Positions 37,280 through 49,407 of a stretch of 64,000 nucleotides of DNA are shown here, one piece after another (within the stretch, counting starts at the first letter, position 1; each line of letters begins with the position of its first letter). The notes under the pieces were generated by a model, which saw only the letters and a list, made by a program, of their open reading frames with translations, searched no databases and was not told the DNA's origin. The position numbers were made by a program, and so were the translations under genes. Source of the DNA: Lactifluus volemus. Taxonomy: Eukaryota > Basidiomycota > Agaricomycetes > Russulales > Russulaceae. The stretch covers positions 620,001 through 684,000 of the forward strand of contig WTXI01000011.1 of assembly GCA_022376515.1 (NCBI GenBank), written 5' to 3'.

Positions 37280-39318
37280 CGTTATGGGGGATCCCAGTCT
37301 AGAGGAAATAGGTCCTGTGAACTAAATCGCAGAGCAAGACAGTGACGGTCAAAGGAGACTCGGAACTGGAGCTGGGACGATATTACGTAATCTAGTTCAT
37401 AACCATCTTGTCCGTCCGAGTCCAAGACTCCGCCGAGTCATATGCTGCCAGAACACTGCCTCACTGCTACAGTCACCATATCCGAATCGGACCTGTAGGT
37501 AACAAAAGGCCGTTGTTGTGCCTGTTGGCCTCTATGCACAATCCGCTAGATTAGCGGACGGAAAACTGAAGCTGCGCAGTCCACCAATAAGGTCCAATAT
37601 CTGATACATCACCCGGATGACATACAGAGCATAGTTCTTTGTTCTTGGGTTTATCTGTGCCAACCTCGCAACTGCGGTAAGTCGGACGTGGCACACGTTG
37701 GGTAATCCATACCCCTGGGAACGAATGCAATACCCCATCTCCGCCGACCCATATACCATGCACAGTATTCCTTGTTTCTTGTCACCCGCCCATGGTCCTC
37801 AACGCCAGCATGCCTGTCACTTATCTATGCTTATCGATATCCCCATCCTAAAGCTGTTTAAGGACGTTTCCCATACGCCGGCTCGAGTACTACTTTTTTC
37901 GCTTGTCAGGATAGACCTCCTCCGTACTCGCTCACATTGATTGTGTTCCCATCGTCCTATCTCCGCGCGATGCGGTGTTGCTGCCGTTCGTGTTTGAGAC
38001 AGGTGACATGTCAGATTCGCCCAAGACTGTTTCAACCGCTCAGCCCTCAATCGAGGGGGCTCTTTGTACAAGTCACTTCAACCCCAACTCGTGCTAGATA
38101 ACGTACAGGGACTGCTCGACTGCCACACGTCGCGTCGTGTCTGTATCGTGCTTCCTCTACTTTCTATCACCCTCGAACCTCCGACCATCACCCATCACCC
38201 ACGCCAAGCACTGAACCCATTGACATGGCGTGTATTGGGATGTTCTCGGACCTATTGATTTCCCCTCCAAAGTGCGGACACCGCATTATGGGCAAGCCTA
38301 TCCCCCCATCCCGAAATTGTGCAAAAGGGCGAGGGAAACGAAGCATTTAGAGAATACGCTCTTTAAATGACCCGTCCGCCGGTCAGCCCAATGAGCGGGA
38401 TTAATATTTCTCGAGCTATGTATGGAGCAAGCTTGCCTTTGAGGTCAAGAGATGAAGCTGCGCTAATTCTACAACACATGCATAGAGCCGTTGAAGCACA
38501 ATCTGAAACTCAAGTTTCTCGTCAATGACAACGACGAGCTGGTCTCCAGTGTTGTGGCGCACCGGTGTAGCACCCCGTCGAGGATCAATTAACAGCGCCA
38601 TACCGTACAACCTCCATTCAGAATGGCTGTGCAAAACGCCTCATTTCCAAGCCAGTGCAACGCGGTTTGCGTGCACAGCGAACCCGAATTTCTAGGACGA
38701 ATCCCATGCTATCCACACATATTTCACTGCTTTCAGTACCATGCAGGGCTAGACCCCTGTTAGGCTATGGCACGGAAGGCGTCCATCTCTCTCATCTCCG
38801 AGAGAACCACTGCCGCCCGTTCACCCTTCTCCATCGGCACACGAGTGTCCTGCAACGCTCAAACCCAAATACCCTGATCGGTCATGCACCTCGTGCTAAG
38901 GCTTATTTCTTTGGGAGCGATCTTGTACCGACTTTTTCCACGTGTCCTTAACAAATGCAGGATTTCGTAACGACCACAACTTTGTGCTGACGTGCCCTGC
39001 ATGAGCTCGGTTTCGGTTACCGTGACGTTGCATAACAAGTGGCCTACCTCGGTCCAACCTGGCCGTCGAACTTCCATCTTTGAAAACCTTCACTTTGGAT
39101 CCGGGAATTCGGCCACGTACCTGCCTGACCTTCATTGGATTTCCTCCCGCACAGCCCTCTTCGCCTCATTCCCGGCGCCATATTCTTCCGCCTACGCCCT
39201 CGTATCATATCCATGTCACTCTAATACATTCCGTCTTCATCGACGCCAGTTACGCTCGCGTGCACTGCTCCACAACACCTCGGTTCTTCTCTCACACAGA
39301 TCACTCGGATACCGAAAG
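37280..39318. other. Gene-poor accessory sequence
   Basis: Short open frames only, on both strands, none with a recognisable family. A minus-strand frame at 38416-38634 (VVVIDEKLEFQIVLQ) and another at 37551-37763 (PKNKELCSVCHPGDVSD) are the most protein-like. No HyuA sequence was found here despite its expected position upstream of the oxoprolinase gene. Confidence 0.4.
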
Positions 39319-39480
39319 GAACACATTGTTATCGACTCATCGTGCTATTCCGAGTATATAACGCTGCACGAAGCATCACACGAAGCGATCTTCCCCAGGC
39401 AAGTGCTCTCTGGCCCCACGCCTCTGTATTGTGACAACCACGCCGCAGCGGTGCTCGTGCCACGTAGAAGGTCAGTGTAG
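39319..39480 (+). pseudogene. Ty1/copia RNase H fragment
   Basis: A 50-codon stretch with SSCYSEYITLHEASHEAIF, then RQVL and PTPLYCDNHAAAVLV, matches the pattern of the copia RNase H domain (S-x-x-E-A-E-Y-x-A-L and C-D-N-x-A-A). The aspartate and glutamate positions are partly retained. Sequence on either side shows no reverse transcriptase, integrase or long terminal repeats, so it is an old, isolated scrap. Confidence 0.7.
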
Positions 39481-40269
39481 AAGGTGAGAGTATGAGAGGA
39501 CGGGCCCTGCGCCCAAGTTGCATTCATGAGTTGTTCAGGCCTGTGTGCGAGTGCCGTGCTCCGAGTGCTTGAATTACGACACCCTTGTGGCCATATTTTT
39601 TTTGGCACCCAACCAGTCATTGTGTGTCGTCGGCGCTCATTCTGAGTTTATTAAAATCGCGCCCCTCGCACGCGTGCGGCGTGTCCTCGCCCTTTCCAGC
39701 TTTGGGACTTTGGTGGCCGCATGCCGATGACGTTCCAGATCTTTATGTTTTTTTTTTTTTTCGCGTGATTTGCGAGTTGCCCTTCTCTCTTTTGACGTCC
39801 TATCTTCCTGCAGTGCCAAACTCCACTAACGGTCGGGAGCTCTACGACCTGTAAACCTTGAGTTTGGCCCTTGTAGCGCACGACTCGTTCTTTTTGTGGG
39901 GCCTCCTTTTTGTAGAAGGGACGTGTCAGGGAGTGTGGAGCCGTGGATAGGACTATTCCCCTCAGTGATGCGGGGTCATTTGAAAAGAGTTATACGGAAA
40001 GATGGTTTTCGGCCCGTGGACGGAAGTCTGTACGCTTCCCACTCATCCGATTCCATATTATTCACCAACATCTACAGCCCATATAAAGGCAGAGCAGGTC
40101 TGGCAAGTTGTCAACGAACCGTGCAAAGTCCAGTCGTTGCCATTACAAGAAAGCAATCATGAGATGAGCGGACCTAGCACTCATGAGTTCGACAAGCTCA
40201 GGACCAGCAGAGCTTCCATTCAGGTTACCCGATGATTTTTGCATTCCTCCCGCAAGCATTGTCCGGTGC
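39481..40269. other. Accessory sequence without a gene
   Basis: No coding family recognised. A 14-base T run lies near 39747-39760. Short open frames are numerous but unrelated to each other. Confidence 0.4.
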
Positions 40270-40390
40270 TACAAGGAAACATTCAGTCCGAGGGAAACAG
40301 CGTCATCAGAGCTTCCAATGTATCATGTAGTGAGGGTCGATAAGGCAGATCCACGCTGCGTGGGCGTGCATTCACGAATTCTACCAAATT
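40270..40390 (-). pseudogene. HAD phosphatase gene fragment (copy C)
   Basis: Nucleotide similarity to 42920-43020 of copy A: both contain AGCGTC(A/G)TCAGAG followed by TCCAATGTAT and then diverge. On the minus strand this corresponds to the region coding ATHCARYIGDSDDALFLGP in copy A. No open frame is kept, and the rest of the gene cannot be followed, so this is a short decayed duplicate. Confidence 0.45.
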
Positions 40391-42289
40391 GAGCGACCGA
40401 GTCATACAGTACGGGTCCATGGACCTTGACTCGCAACGCAGCTCGATTCTTTGCTCACGTATACTGCTTCGTATTGGCGTGGCTTGGAGATGCATTGGTG
40501 GGTGCCAGAGATCCAAGATTGATCTCGGATCAGTTCCCTGGTCCTGGTGCCAAGGCACGAGTGACGGCGGTGCTGAGCCCACTCCATAATCCGATATGGA
40601 TAGAAAATCTAGAACAGCTCTTCCGTGTGGTCCCAGATTCTTTACAGTCAGTGCAGTTTTGAACGCCTATCCACACGAGGCAGCCAACCCGTAGGACACG
40701 CGCGGCAGACAAGTGATGGCCCGTGCGGCAAAATTCGCTCAGCTCCATAGTCGTCCAATCGGCCACTACAAGGCTCCTACTTTCTTCCTTGCAATGCTCG
40801 CGAAACGACAACTTGTGTGGAGACACTGTTGTGGTTCCACGATAGGTGGGGGTTAGCACTGTAAGCAAAGGACTACTTATAACGACTTTGAATTCGAGTC
40901 AAAAACATAACCAAAGCTGGGCTTGCCAAACTGCCAGGGTCATATCAAGCACGCTTTATGGATCACTCCAACACACCTAACAGGGCCATACGTGTGCCGG
41001 AAATACGTAAACATACATTCTAAAACCCTTGTTTGGTAGATAGACGGATCACGGGACCTTTTGATTATCGCTGTTGTGAAATGTGAAGAGTGACGGCGGA
41101 GAATTATAAAAAGCGAGACATACCATCCTGTACTACACCCAATGGACGACACACATTACTCGCCCACTGATAGTTTCTCTGGCCCTTACTCGTACCAGGT
41201 GAGATCGTTCTGACCCAATACGTGGGCACCTATATTGACGTATCATGTACCATCGAACTCCTTGACATAGCCGCAACGCCGCCGCCGCGTCTCCACTTCC
41301 AAGCCACTGCTTGTAACCTGTCCAAAATGCCAGGTTTCATTCAAACGACTGCAAGAGTTACGCAGGCACATCCTGTCAATCCACCTTCCCTGCTGGATTT
41401 ATTGTCCCTATACGCCTTGCTCTTGGCGGGGACGCCGTAGGGAGGACTTCCAGAGGCACTTGGACACGCAAAAGTGCGGCCCGAAACCTGAACAAAGGCT
41501 GTACGAAATATACGTGACCAAATTAGTCCTAGACTTCATCCTTGAAGGGGTTTCTGTCGACACGGCAGCAGATTACGCGCTCGATTTTGTGGGAGAAAGG
41601 GCGCTTGAGCTTGGTAAGGAGGGAGATTGGCAAAAAGATTTGTGGGGAGACCGGGGAAGAAGAGCTAAGCGGTCCAAGTAGGTCTGTAACGTTATGTAAT
41701 GTAAGACCTAGTTCCGGGGTGATGGCTCGGATCACGCTAATTGAACATGCACCAATCAAAGCCCACACTTGATGAAAGAACTCCCACAAGAACGGTTTAC
41801 GCTGTACATTTATTTACTGTATCTCAGGCTGATAGGCAGCGCCAATCGTAGCACCGCTATTACGGTATGACGATCACAAGGTTGAGAGGCACAAAAAAAA
41901 CGTCCATCAGACTGTCAGCCCCGAGCGAGAAGTCAGTCCGAGTACCTTGCTTGCGGGCATTCACGTCAAGGTGATTGCGAATACGTCTACTTCATAACTC
42001 ACCACTGCTGTGTATCTACCGGACGTAGCTTCGTCGCAGTCACGGTTGACTTGGCTTCACTCCCCTCACTGCTTGCTACCTTTCTGTTCTCCCCTTTTGC
42101 TGCAAGGTGGCCAGTATGGCTCCCACTCGCTGGCAGAACAGTCACCTTTGTCCGCCGGATCAACTTCCTTCTGACCGGGCTTGTTGCCGTCCTCAGAACG
42201 CACGTATGACACACCCGCTGCATTCGCGATGCATGGGAGACTGATGGTGCCCTTCCCTCGGGCTAGGTCATTCATTTGGTTCTGAGCAG
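40391..42289. other. Accessory sequence, one orphan open frame
   Basis: The only notable frame is plus-strand 41460-41681, 73 codons including QRLYEIYVTKLVLDFILEG and YALDFVGERALELGKEGD, which looks helical and protein-like but matches no family I know. The rest has no coding signal. Confidence 0.4.
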
Positions 42290-42525
42290 TGGACTCCTTG
42301 AGTAACGGAGATCCGAAACGCACCTGGTCGGACCTTTTGCTCGCAACCGTGATGTCACCGTCCCGATACTGGTCCATATTTCTTTGTCATGTATCTCCAT
42401 CAGTCCCAACTTCTCTAATTTGCCTCGCAATGTAGCCATCAACCCCTTGCTTGCTCCGGTATCTCGAAAGCAGCACGTGTAGACCCCGGAATGTATTGGA
42501 TGTCGGAGCTTAATCATGGTGCCAT
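42290..42525 (-). pseudogene. HAD phosphatase gene fragment (copy B)
   Basis: Minus-strand duplicate of copy A. The start region GCTATGGCACCA and the segment coding EIHDKEIWTSIGTVTSRLR align with copy A at the DNA level, including a conserved donor after CCGACCAG. Roughly 50 bases that code the DLSGT nucleophile motif in copy A are missing, and the ATG at 42525 meets a stop after three codons. It cannot encode an active enzyme. Confidence 0.65.
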
Positions 42526-42822
42526 AGCGGCATCCGAAACAAGGGAGCTGGCGCAAGGAGTGCCGTGATGTAGGGTATGGTGGCACCGTGACAAACTGAC
42601 CCATCTGGTAATTGAATTACGGATCTAGACGTGCTACCTCTCCTCGTGTACAACTCCCAAAGTCATTCACGCCGACACGATGTCAACTGTAGAAATGAGG
42701 CGTTCGGCCTGCCGCGGCAGAAAGCAACGCGAATGGAATTACGCCGACGTAGCTGCACAACGACGAAGACGACGCATCGTCGTTCTCATATCAGGTTCAC
42801 CTGAAATGCTTCAAGCATTCCC

Positions 42823-43490
42823 TCAGCAATATACTAGTGCAAGCACCTCAAAGAACTTCTTTTCTGATTTCCCAACGATCTCTGCAGCCCTCCCGCTGAC
42901 ATTTTTCATTGCTGCGACGAAAGGCCCTGGCCCAAGGAAAAGAGCGTCGTCAGAGTCTCCAATGTATCGCGCGCAGTGAGTGGCAATAAGAGGGCAGTCC
43001 AATTGTGGTCGTCCGGGTTGCGTGGTGTGTTCGTCCATGAGCACACGGAATGGTGCATTGAGCGCGACATAATCAAACGAAGCGGGTGAAAAAGCGACCA
43101 CTTATGGAAGCGTAGGATCCAACTCCTGCACTCATCTACAGCCGATTCGGTAGCTAGGATGAATGGTCTATATGTCCCCATTTAGTGGACTATTCCCCTC
43201 GACAAAGGGATTCGCATCGTACCTGGTTAGACCCTTTGTTCGCAACAGAGAATTACTGCTCCTATACTCGTCCGTACTTCGTTGTCATGCGTCTCGATAC
43301 CCATCTTGGCTAGTGTGCTTCGCAATGCAGCCGTCGACTCCTTGCTTGTAATACTGCAGAACCGGAACGGTATCGACGAGGCTCGGAGGCGTTGTATTGC
43401 ATGTGCAGACCCCGGAATAGGTTGGGTGCCGGTATAGATGGTGCCGGAGAGATCAATGAGTAAACCTCGAATGGTTGGTCGTGGTGCCAT
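42823..43490 (-). pseudogene. HAD hydrolase, HDHD2-like, truncated (copy A)
   Basis: Starts at the ATG at 43490 (MAPRPTIRGLLIDLSGT). The DLSGT nucleophile motif and the FCSITSKES motif with its serine/threonine are those of subclass IIA HAD phosphatases. An intron (about 43179-43241) leads to ESAVDECRSW, then SPASFDYVALNAPFRVL, PLIATHCARY and FLGPGPFVAAM with the downstream VGKSEKKFFEVLA. Two frame breaks, near 43253 and 43105, each need one base. The C-terminal aspartate motif (usually GDD) is not found after the FFEV segment, so the gene is probably truncated, although assembly error explains the internal breaks. Substrate unknown; such enzymes hydrolyse small phosphate esters. Confidence 0.65.
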
Positions 43491-44040
43491 AGCGGCGCGG
43501 TTTCGGTCAGGGACGAGAAGGTCTCGACTGAGGAGTGGAAACGGGGAAAGATGATGATACACATGGCATGTGTCATTGGAACAGGTTCGATCTGGTGTAC
43601 ATAGCTATTTTCGGTATCTTAGGTAGCCCTCTTCGTGTGCTTCCCCAAAAATATTAACAGCATCCGATGGGAAACCAACCCTTCCATACGCTACTTCCAG
43701 ATTACTTCAATTCACGTCAACACAACAGCGTGTGAATACCACGGGTGAGAACGTTCCTACTATGGTGGGTGCCGCGGCAAGATGATGGCGTTACCGTACC
43801 TCATTACAAGTTTGCTTTTTCTGACAGTGGCTTTGAGCTGTACGAGGCTAGCGAACATGCGCTGGGATACACAAAAGAAGCACGTTAATGAACCTACAGT
43901 TTGTAGACAAGGGACGATCTGGAGCCCCTCGATCGACCATCAGGTTACAACGCAACTGTGATACAAGAGTTTGGCATTTGTAGAATTGAGGCACCTCTTC
44001 GGCTTTGTTCGCCCAAGTTGGTCATATGATGACTCGGAGG
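43491..44040. other. Spacer with a short direct repeat
   Basis: Upstream region of the HAD copy. The segment 43851-43906 (containing TGCGCTGGGATACACAAA) recurs in the same orientation at 46701-46758. No coding sequence recognised. Confidence 0.45.
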
Positions 44041-44235
44041 TGGAGCTGGCGAAATATTTTTTTTCTGTTCCGAAAACAGAGATAGAAGACTTTTCTTTTC
44101 TTTCGGCTTCTTTGGTACCGTGTATAGCTAACTATTTCAGCACAATGACCAGGCCCTCACAGCTGCAATCATATCAGGCAGGTTTGACTACCTACTCCAC
44201 TAGTAGAGAGTGCCAGATGTAACGACCATCGGGTG
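44041..44235 (+). repeat. 195-base direct repeat, left copy
   Basis: Runs from TGGAGCTGGCGAAATATT to GTAACGACCATCGGGTGA. The second copy at 46459-46652 has the same orientation and differs at only about ten positions. The pair brackets the nuclease-kinase gene, with this copy about 250 bases past its stop. Confidence 0.85.
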
Positions 44236-44482
44236 ATTGTCGTGTCAAGCTCAATTCGTGGATGTAAAAAATCCATGTAGTCTACAGGTGGTGATCGGTG
44301 AAATACCCCTCCAAATTTCCTGTCCTTAACAGGGGACGCGACTATTTCCCTAAATCGGATGTCGAAATAGTGACTCCTCGATGCAATGAATCGGTCTCTT
44401 TCACCCAAAATTTACACCTTTAGCTTGAAGAGGCTGCCGTTTCCATAACAATTTTCGCAATCTTTGCAGTTCGTAACACTTC

Positions 44483-46266
44483 TTATCTTGATCCGGAGCG
44501 AGGGGTACGCCGACCTATTTCGGTGTTAGCTACTGATAGAGCCAAGTGTTCCATATATTCTACCTTGCTTTCCTTACAGACATGCTTCCTACTCTCTGAA
44601 AAATCGATGAGAAGGAACCCGCCTCCATGGGTACGTACTATATTCCGGGGTTCGAGGTCTTCATGGGCTATTCCAATACGGTGGAGGTCTTGTACCAACT
44701 TGTATACTTTGGATCTGCAGGAAATCATGTAAGAGCAATTATTCGACATAATTTCCGCTGCGTACCGCTCTGAGGCGCTTAGGTCGTCCCACGAATTCAT
44801 AATGCTGTCGCATAAATCAAGGACGAGAACGTCCATGTATCTACCCACAAATGCCCCATAGCAACGCGGAGCGATGCGATCGTGTAGTCGCCCAGATTGA
44901 TATGCCTCGTCCAAGATAAGGTAGATTTTAAACTCGTTACGGAGCCGTTGTCGCTTCTGTATGTCAGAGGGGCGCAACACCTCAACGATCTTGGCAGCAA
45001 ATGAGTCATGGCTGGTATCAAAACGACATTGCCAGACGGCGCCAGTCGATCCCGATGCTATAAAACGGGTAAACCATAGGTGTGGTTATCGTTCCTAGCG
45101 CACGATGGAATGGCGAGCGAGTTATTCGATGTGGAATAGAGACGTGTCCATACTTGGAGGTCTTCAGACAATTTGGGAGAAGACGAAGTAACCTGAAGGT
45201 GGGTGAATGAGCCAAGTGATCGATATCGGCCAAGGAATGTATGAACCAATAACTCTCCTGAACCATCATCAATGTCATCTTCGGGTAAATGGCCGTCATC
45301 TTGTTCTTCCTCGATAGTATCGAGTTCGATATTTGGATTGTATGCGCTAGACTCGACGGGCACATCTTTGACGACAGATAAGATAGCACCAAGGAAAGCT
45401 CGAAAAGGCTCAGATGACTCTTGGATGCTGATCCCTGGCGAGTACACAAGATAGGGTTGGTCGTCATCCCTCACAAGACGGCATACAATCCAGTAGTTGA
45501 AACAGGTAAGAAAAAGCCATTCCGTCTTTCTCAGACCCATATACAGTGCGGCCTACACATTTCTCCTTAAAACGAGTGCGGTAATTAACGGGAAGAGCGT
45601 ACTCACCTTTGCGAGAATTTTCGGCACCAGAGGTTGACCATGAACCCATTTCAACTCGATGCCGTGTGGCGGTAGCGAATTGCAGACATTCTTCATAACT
45701 GATGGTGATTTAACTTCACAGAGTCCCATAATTTCATCGTTCACCCGTGCAACGTAGTCAACCTTGGAGCCCCCGCCTTCGGCAAAATGTTCTTCAGTCG
45801 TTTCGAAGACAGATCGATCGTATGCCCAAAAACATTTCCTTGCGGCGGGGAAGAACCCCCTGTCTAGCAACCTCGACTCTGCCGCAGGGTCAGCTCGAAA
45901 TTGCTCGGTTTTGAATAATGAACATCCGAAAACACTTACACGAGCTTCACTTGAATTCATGGACCAATGCTTGTCTTCTCCGCCAAGCTCATCGAATTGA
46001 ATTCTAGGCGAAAAACTCGCCAGGAGATAATCTTCGACGAACTCTACTAAAGGGGCGTCCCCAAGGATACCCTCCAGAGCATCACAAAGCTTCTGAACAA
46101 GAGTATCGTCTCGCACAGCAAGCTTGGCTTTCCACTCTGGGTTTTTTTTTTCGAGCGAATCGACCTCGAGTGTGGATATATCAGTAGTAGTTGAAGATAG
46201 ATGCTCATTAAGAGCAGGGAATGGGAATTTTGCATGTTCTACTAGAAAGTCGTGCAATTTGGACAT
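44483..46266 (-). CDS. Nuclease-like and protein kinase fusion (effector-like family)
   Basis: Exons 46266-45607, 45552-44766 and 44714-44483; about 559 residues when one base is added near 45075. The N-terminal half carries a possible PD-(D/E)XK nuclease core: KVDYV then GLCEVKSP, giving the D...E-x-K pattern. A segment LYMGLRKTEWLFLTC follows, then an acidic linker. The C-terminal half is a small kinase-like domain with a glycine loop (ASGSTGAVWQ), AAKIVE lysine motif, HEDLEPRN catalytic loop and LLIDFSES in place of DFG. This nuclease-plus-kinase combination is known from Crinkler-type effector proteins of oomycetes and from fungi; the present protein lacks any clear secretion signal, so its role (effector, self-recognition or element defence) is open. 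It is bracketed by 195-base direct repeats. Confidence 0.75.
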
Positions 46267-46458
46267 GGCGGCGGTGAGAGAAGAAGTCGGTGGCCAATTA
46301 CAGTACGAACAAAACAAGGTTGTCAGGCTGTGCCTCGGCTGGTTGGGGGGTGCAGGTAGTATGGTGCCGAAGTGCACTGGGTGGTGTTTGTGTTCTGAGT
46401 TTAGGGGGAGGAGATGAACGTGTTGCATGTTTGGGGCGGTGCCGCGGTGGTTTGTCGT

Positions 46459-46652
46459 TGGAGCTGGCGAAATATTTTTTTCTGTTCCGAAAACAGAGAT
46501 AGAAGACTTTTCCTTTCTTTCGGCTTCTTTGGTACCGTGTATAGCTAACTATTTCAGCACAATGACCAGGCTCTCACAGCTGCAATCACATCAGCCAGGT
46601 TTGACTACCTACTCCACTAGTACAGAGTGCCAGATGTAACGGCCATCGGGTG
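46459..46652 (+). repeat. 195-base direct repeat, right copy
   Basis: Second copy of the 44041-44235 repeat. It lies about 190 bases upstream of the start codon of the nuclease-kinase gene. A further shared segment, 46701-46758, pairs with 43851-43906. Confidence 0.85.
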
Positions 46653-47739
46653 AGTACATTGATGGGTGAGATGGATGCAGTCGTTTGAAACAGTGGTTAC
46701 TAGCGAATGTGCGCTGGGATACACAAAGGGAGCACATAAATGAAACCTACAGTCCGGACAAACCCGCAGGCGTTCATCCGTCTACGCGCAAAACACCCCC
46801 GCGCTGCCAAACGCCCAGATTGTGTTCGTGGTCTCATTGCAAGGCCGCCTCTGGCCTCACGCGCAGACGAAACGCCACTTCGCCCTGCAACCGTAGCTCA
46901 AGACAATGGGCGGACTGCACGCGCAGCACGTACGACGCAGAGATCGCGCGCACGTCGTGCTCGAAGCGCATCCCGATGTCGTGGTGGCGGATTGGATGCA
47001 CGTTTTCGGCGAGTTGCTCCCCGATGTCGTCGGTTCGTCGATTGCGGTGATCAATTTCGCTGCCCGGTGCGTTTGATGCGCGTGCGATAGAACGAAGGTA
47101 CGAGGCCCCTCAGAAGGGCGGTGCATGACGTAGTGCCAGTGAAAGAGGTCGATCATGGTGAGCCGGTCGTGATGCGTGAGGATCGCGTGAGGTTGATGCA
47201 TCGAGCGGGGATGGGTTACCATCGTAGAAAGCATCCCGGAGGGTGTCCAACAGATTGCTGCGTTCATCACACTTATGTCAGTTGGCACTCACCGAAAGTT
47301 CGACTGTACCGTTAACGGCAGAGTTCCGAGTTCCGTACCCTAATTAGTCCAGTTTAGTGTTGATGGGGGACCTTCTTTGGCCGCCCATACTGAGAAGGTG
47401 AAGTTCAGCTGTTCAAAAAAAAAAACACATCGTCCTTTTCCCATGTTTCCCGTCCGAGGTGTAGAAACCCGACGACAGACTCCATTGCATCAAGGCAGAC
47501 ATCAATTCACTAGGGTCTTATGGTACACGAAGCACGTCTGCGATACAGTGACGAGGATTTCCAATGGTACGAAGGGTGCGAGATCGCTGAGAAATGGGGA
47601 TCATAAGCGAGCGATTCTTAGATTCGGAGCACTACCGAGCAGTAGTCCTCCAGCCTGTATCGCGCGTTTACTCAGGAGCACAACCAGCTGGAAGTGATAC
47701 TTACCAGCTCGGACGCCGCGACAATCACCAAAGTGGCCG
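46653..47739. other. Spacer with a GC-rich coding-like patch
   Basis: 46760-47080 is GC-rich and open in several frames. One plus frame reads HPDVVVADWMHVFGELLPDV and looks protein-like, but I do not recognise it and it has no clear start or end. The remainder is non-coding and ends in the 3' UTR of the UBR7 gene. A 10-base A run lies near 47417-47427. Confidence 0.4.
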
Positions 47740-49253
47740 TTATTGCGTCTGTCCAATACGAGCAGCCTCTGCGCGTGCTTCAAAAAACCTGCGGACATCC
47801 AGCTCTCCGACTTCTCTGCCTTCTTGGGCAAAAGGCCTGAGGAAATTCTTGAGGTCGTCTCTGAAAAGCAATCGTACCCGGGTGTCTAAAAGAAATCTCG
47901 TTACAACATACCTCATGGTGTTGAATGCGCGGATGCCATCAAGCGCACGGTCACGTGGAATACGATCAAGAGCTCGGAGTCCGAGTTCCTCTAACGATAG
48001 CTCTGTGGTGCTGGGTCATTAGCAACCCGTACAAGCATTGAACAATTGGAGCTCACGTGAATCCGGGTCTTCAGGCGGTTGATAAGTCTCCTCTTCTTCG
48101 AGAAGATATGGATGCTTCCGTAGCTCCGGTAGACATGAGCCGCATAAACACCATCGTTTGCGCCAATCCCCTGAGAGAAAGACGTCACCCTCGCCTAGTG
48201 TCCGGGCGCCTTCCTGGACGAAAATCGACTGGGCAAGTGGGTGTCGAGTTGGTACCAGGCACGCCTTATCACAGGACATCCCGGACGTCCGCGAGCGTTT
48301 AACGCTCGGGCCATCCGCAGACGGGGAAGAAGAACTAAGCAAGCTTCGTTTCCTTCCTTCGACATGTGAGAGAGGTGGACAAGTGTCATCGGATACAGGA
48401 TCTGTGGTTGTATGCATCTCTGAGTCTGGCTGTTCTACGGGAGCGGGGGGTGCGTTGCCTGCTGCTTCTAGCCCATCGACTTGGACAGGGTTTTCTTCTG
48501 CGAGCGCGCCGATAATTTTCCATGAAGAGTCAGGGATCTCACGTACAACCATCGCAACCCCCGGGGTCCCGGCCCAAGCCTGTAGATAGGGATTTGCGAG
48601 ACACAGGATCTACAAACAAGCGCCTCATAATCTTCAGCTGTGATCAAGGGACGTGGGAGGCCCGAAGAGGACGCGTCTGAGCGGGAAGTATCGTCTTGTT
48701 CTACTTCGGCGACACGATTCTCTTCTTCTGGCAACTCGGGGGATGGAAAGCGGGATGGTGGACGAGTACGCAGATTCAGACAGGATTCATGAAACCAGTC
48801 CTGGAGGGTCTGTGGGTAAAGATCTGACTGAGATTATCGTGAGCGTACCTCACATGCAAGACACTGTATCATAGTCTCCCGCTCTAATTTCGCGTCGTAC
48901 GGTCGCCCACATCGACAGAACTTGCTATCAAAGTTTTGGCCATACTCGTTCTCCTCGTTCGGGGCTTCCTGTTGTTTATGAAGTGAACACGGCTGTGCCA
49001 GCGCACTTGTAGGGCAGTCACAACGAAAATGGCGCTTTGGAAATAGCTCGAGTTGTTCGTGGTCGGTATGACAAGCGATAGAACAGGATGAGCAGATGCC
49101 GCGTCTTGAAGAACAAGTGATGCAGAGGTAGACGGCCTGACGAATGTAACCTGACGAATGGGTACAGCGAGAGAAGGAGTATGGAAGGGCGAGTGCAGCT
49201 TCCTTCTCAAGCTCCTGTTGTGAATTGAGATACTCTGTGAGGGTACCAGCCAT
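47740..49253 (-). CDS. UBR7: UBR7/Mlo2-type UBR-box and PHD-like protein
   Basis: Putative E3 ubiquitin ligase that binds N-degrons or histone tails; nuclear in other organisms. Exons 49253-48849, 48800-48057, 48002-47912 and 47860-47740, about 453 residues. Start MAGTLTEYLNSQQELEKEAA. The UBR box follows: RCTHSSGYIRQAVYLCITC, CSSCSIACHTDHEQLEL, FRCDCPTS. The PHD-like finger is FCRCGRPYD, MIQCLACE joined by splicing to DWFHESCLNL, and VCRSCV further on. The C-terminal helical part is conserved: LSLEELGLRALDRIPRDRAL, LRPFAQEGREVGE, DVRRFFE. One break near 48580 (YR|AWAGTPG) needs one added G. All introns GT-AG, 48-54 bases. Confidence 0.92.
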
Positions 49254-49407
49254 GGTCAAGTCCGCGGCCAGTCCGAGTCCGAATCACACCCGTGTCACAG
49301 CCCGTGACGGCCAGCTCGGTGAAACCGGCCCGCTAACTCCGCAGTAGGCGGTATCCTCTCATTCCCCTCAATCGTAACGCATTCACGCTCATCCTTCCCC
49401 TCCGACG
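49254..49407. promoter_or_regulatory. 154-base divergent promoter of UBR7 and KDM3-type genes
   Basis: Two chromatin-linked genes start 154 bases apart in opposite directions, so both promoters and leaders must fit here. No TATA box is clear; the interval is CG-rich with CCGCGGCC and a run of CCGGCCCG. Confidence 0.6.
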
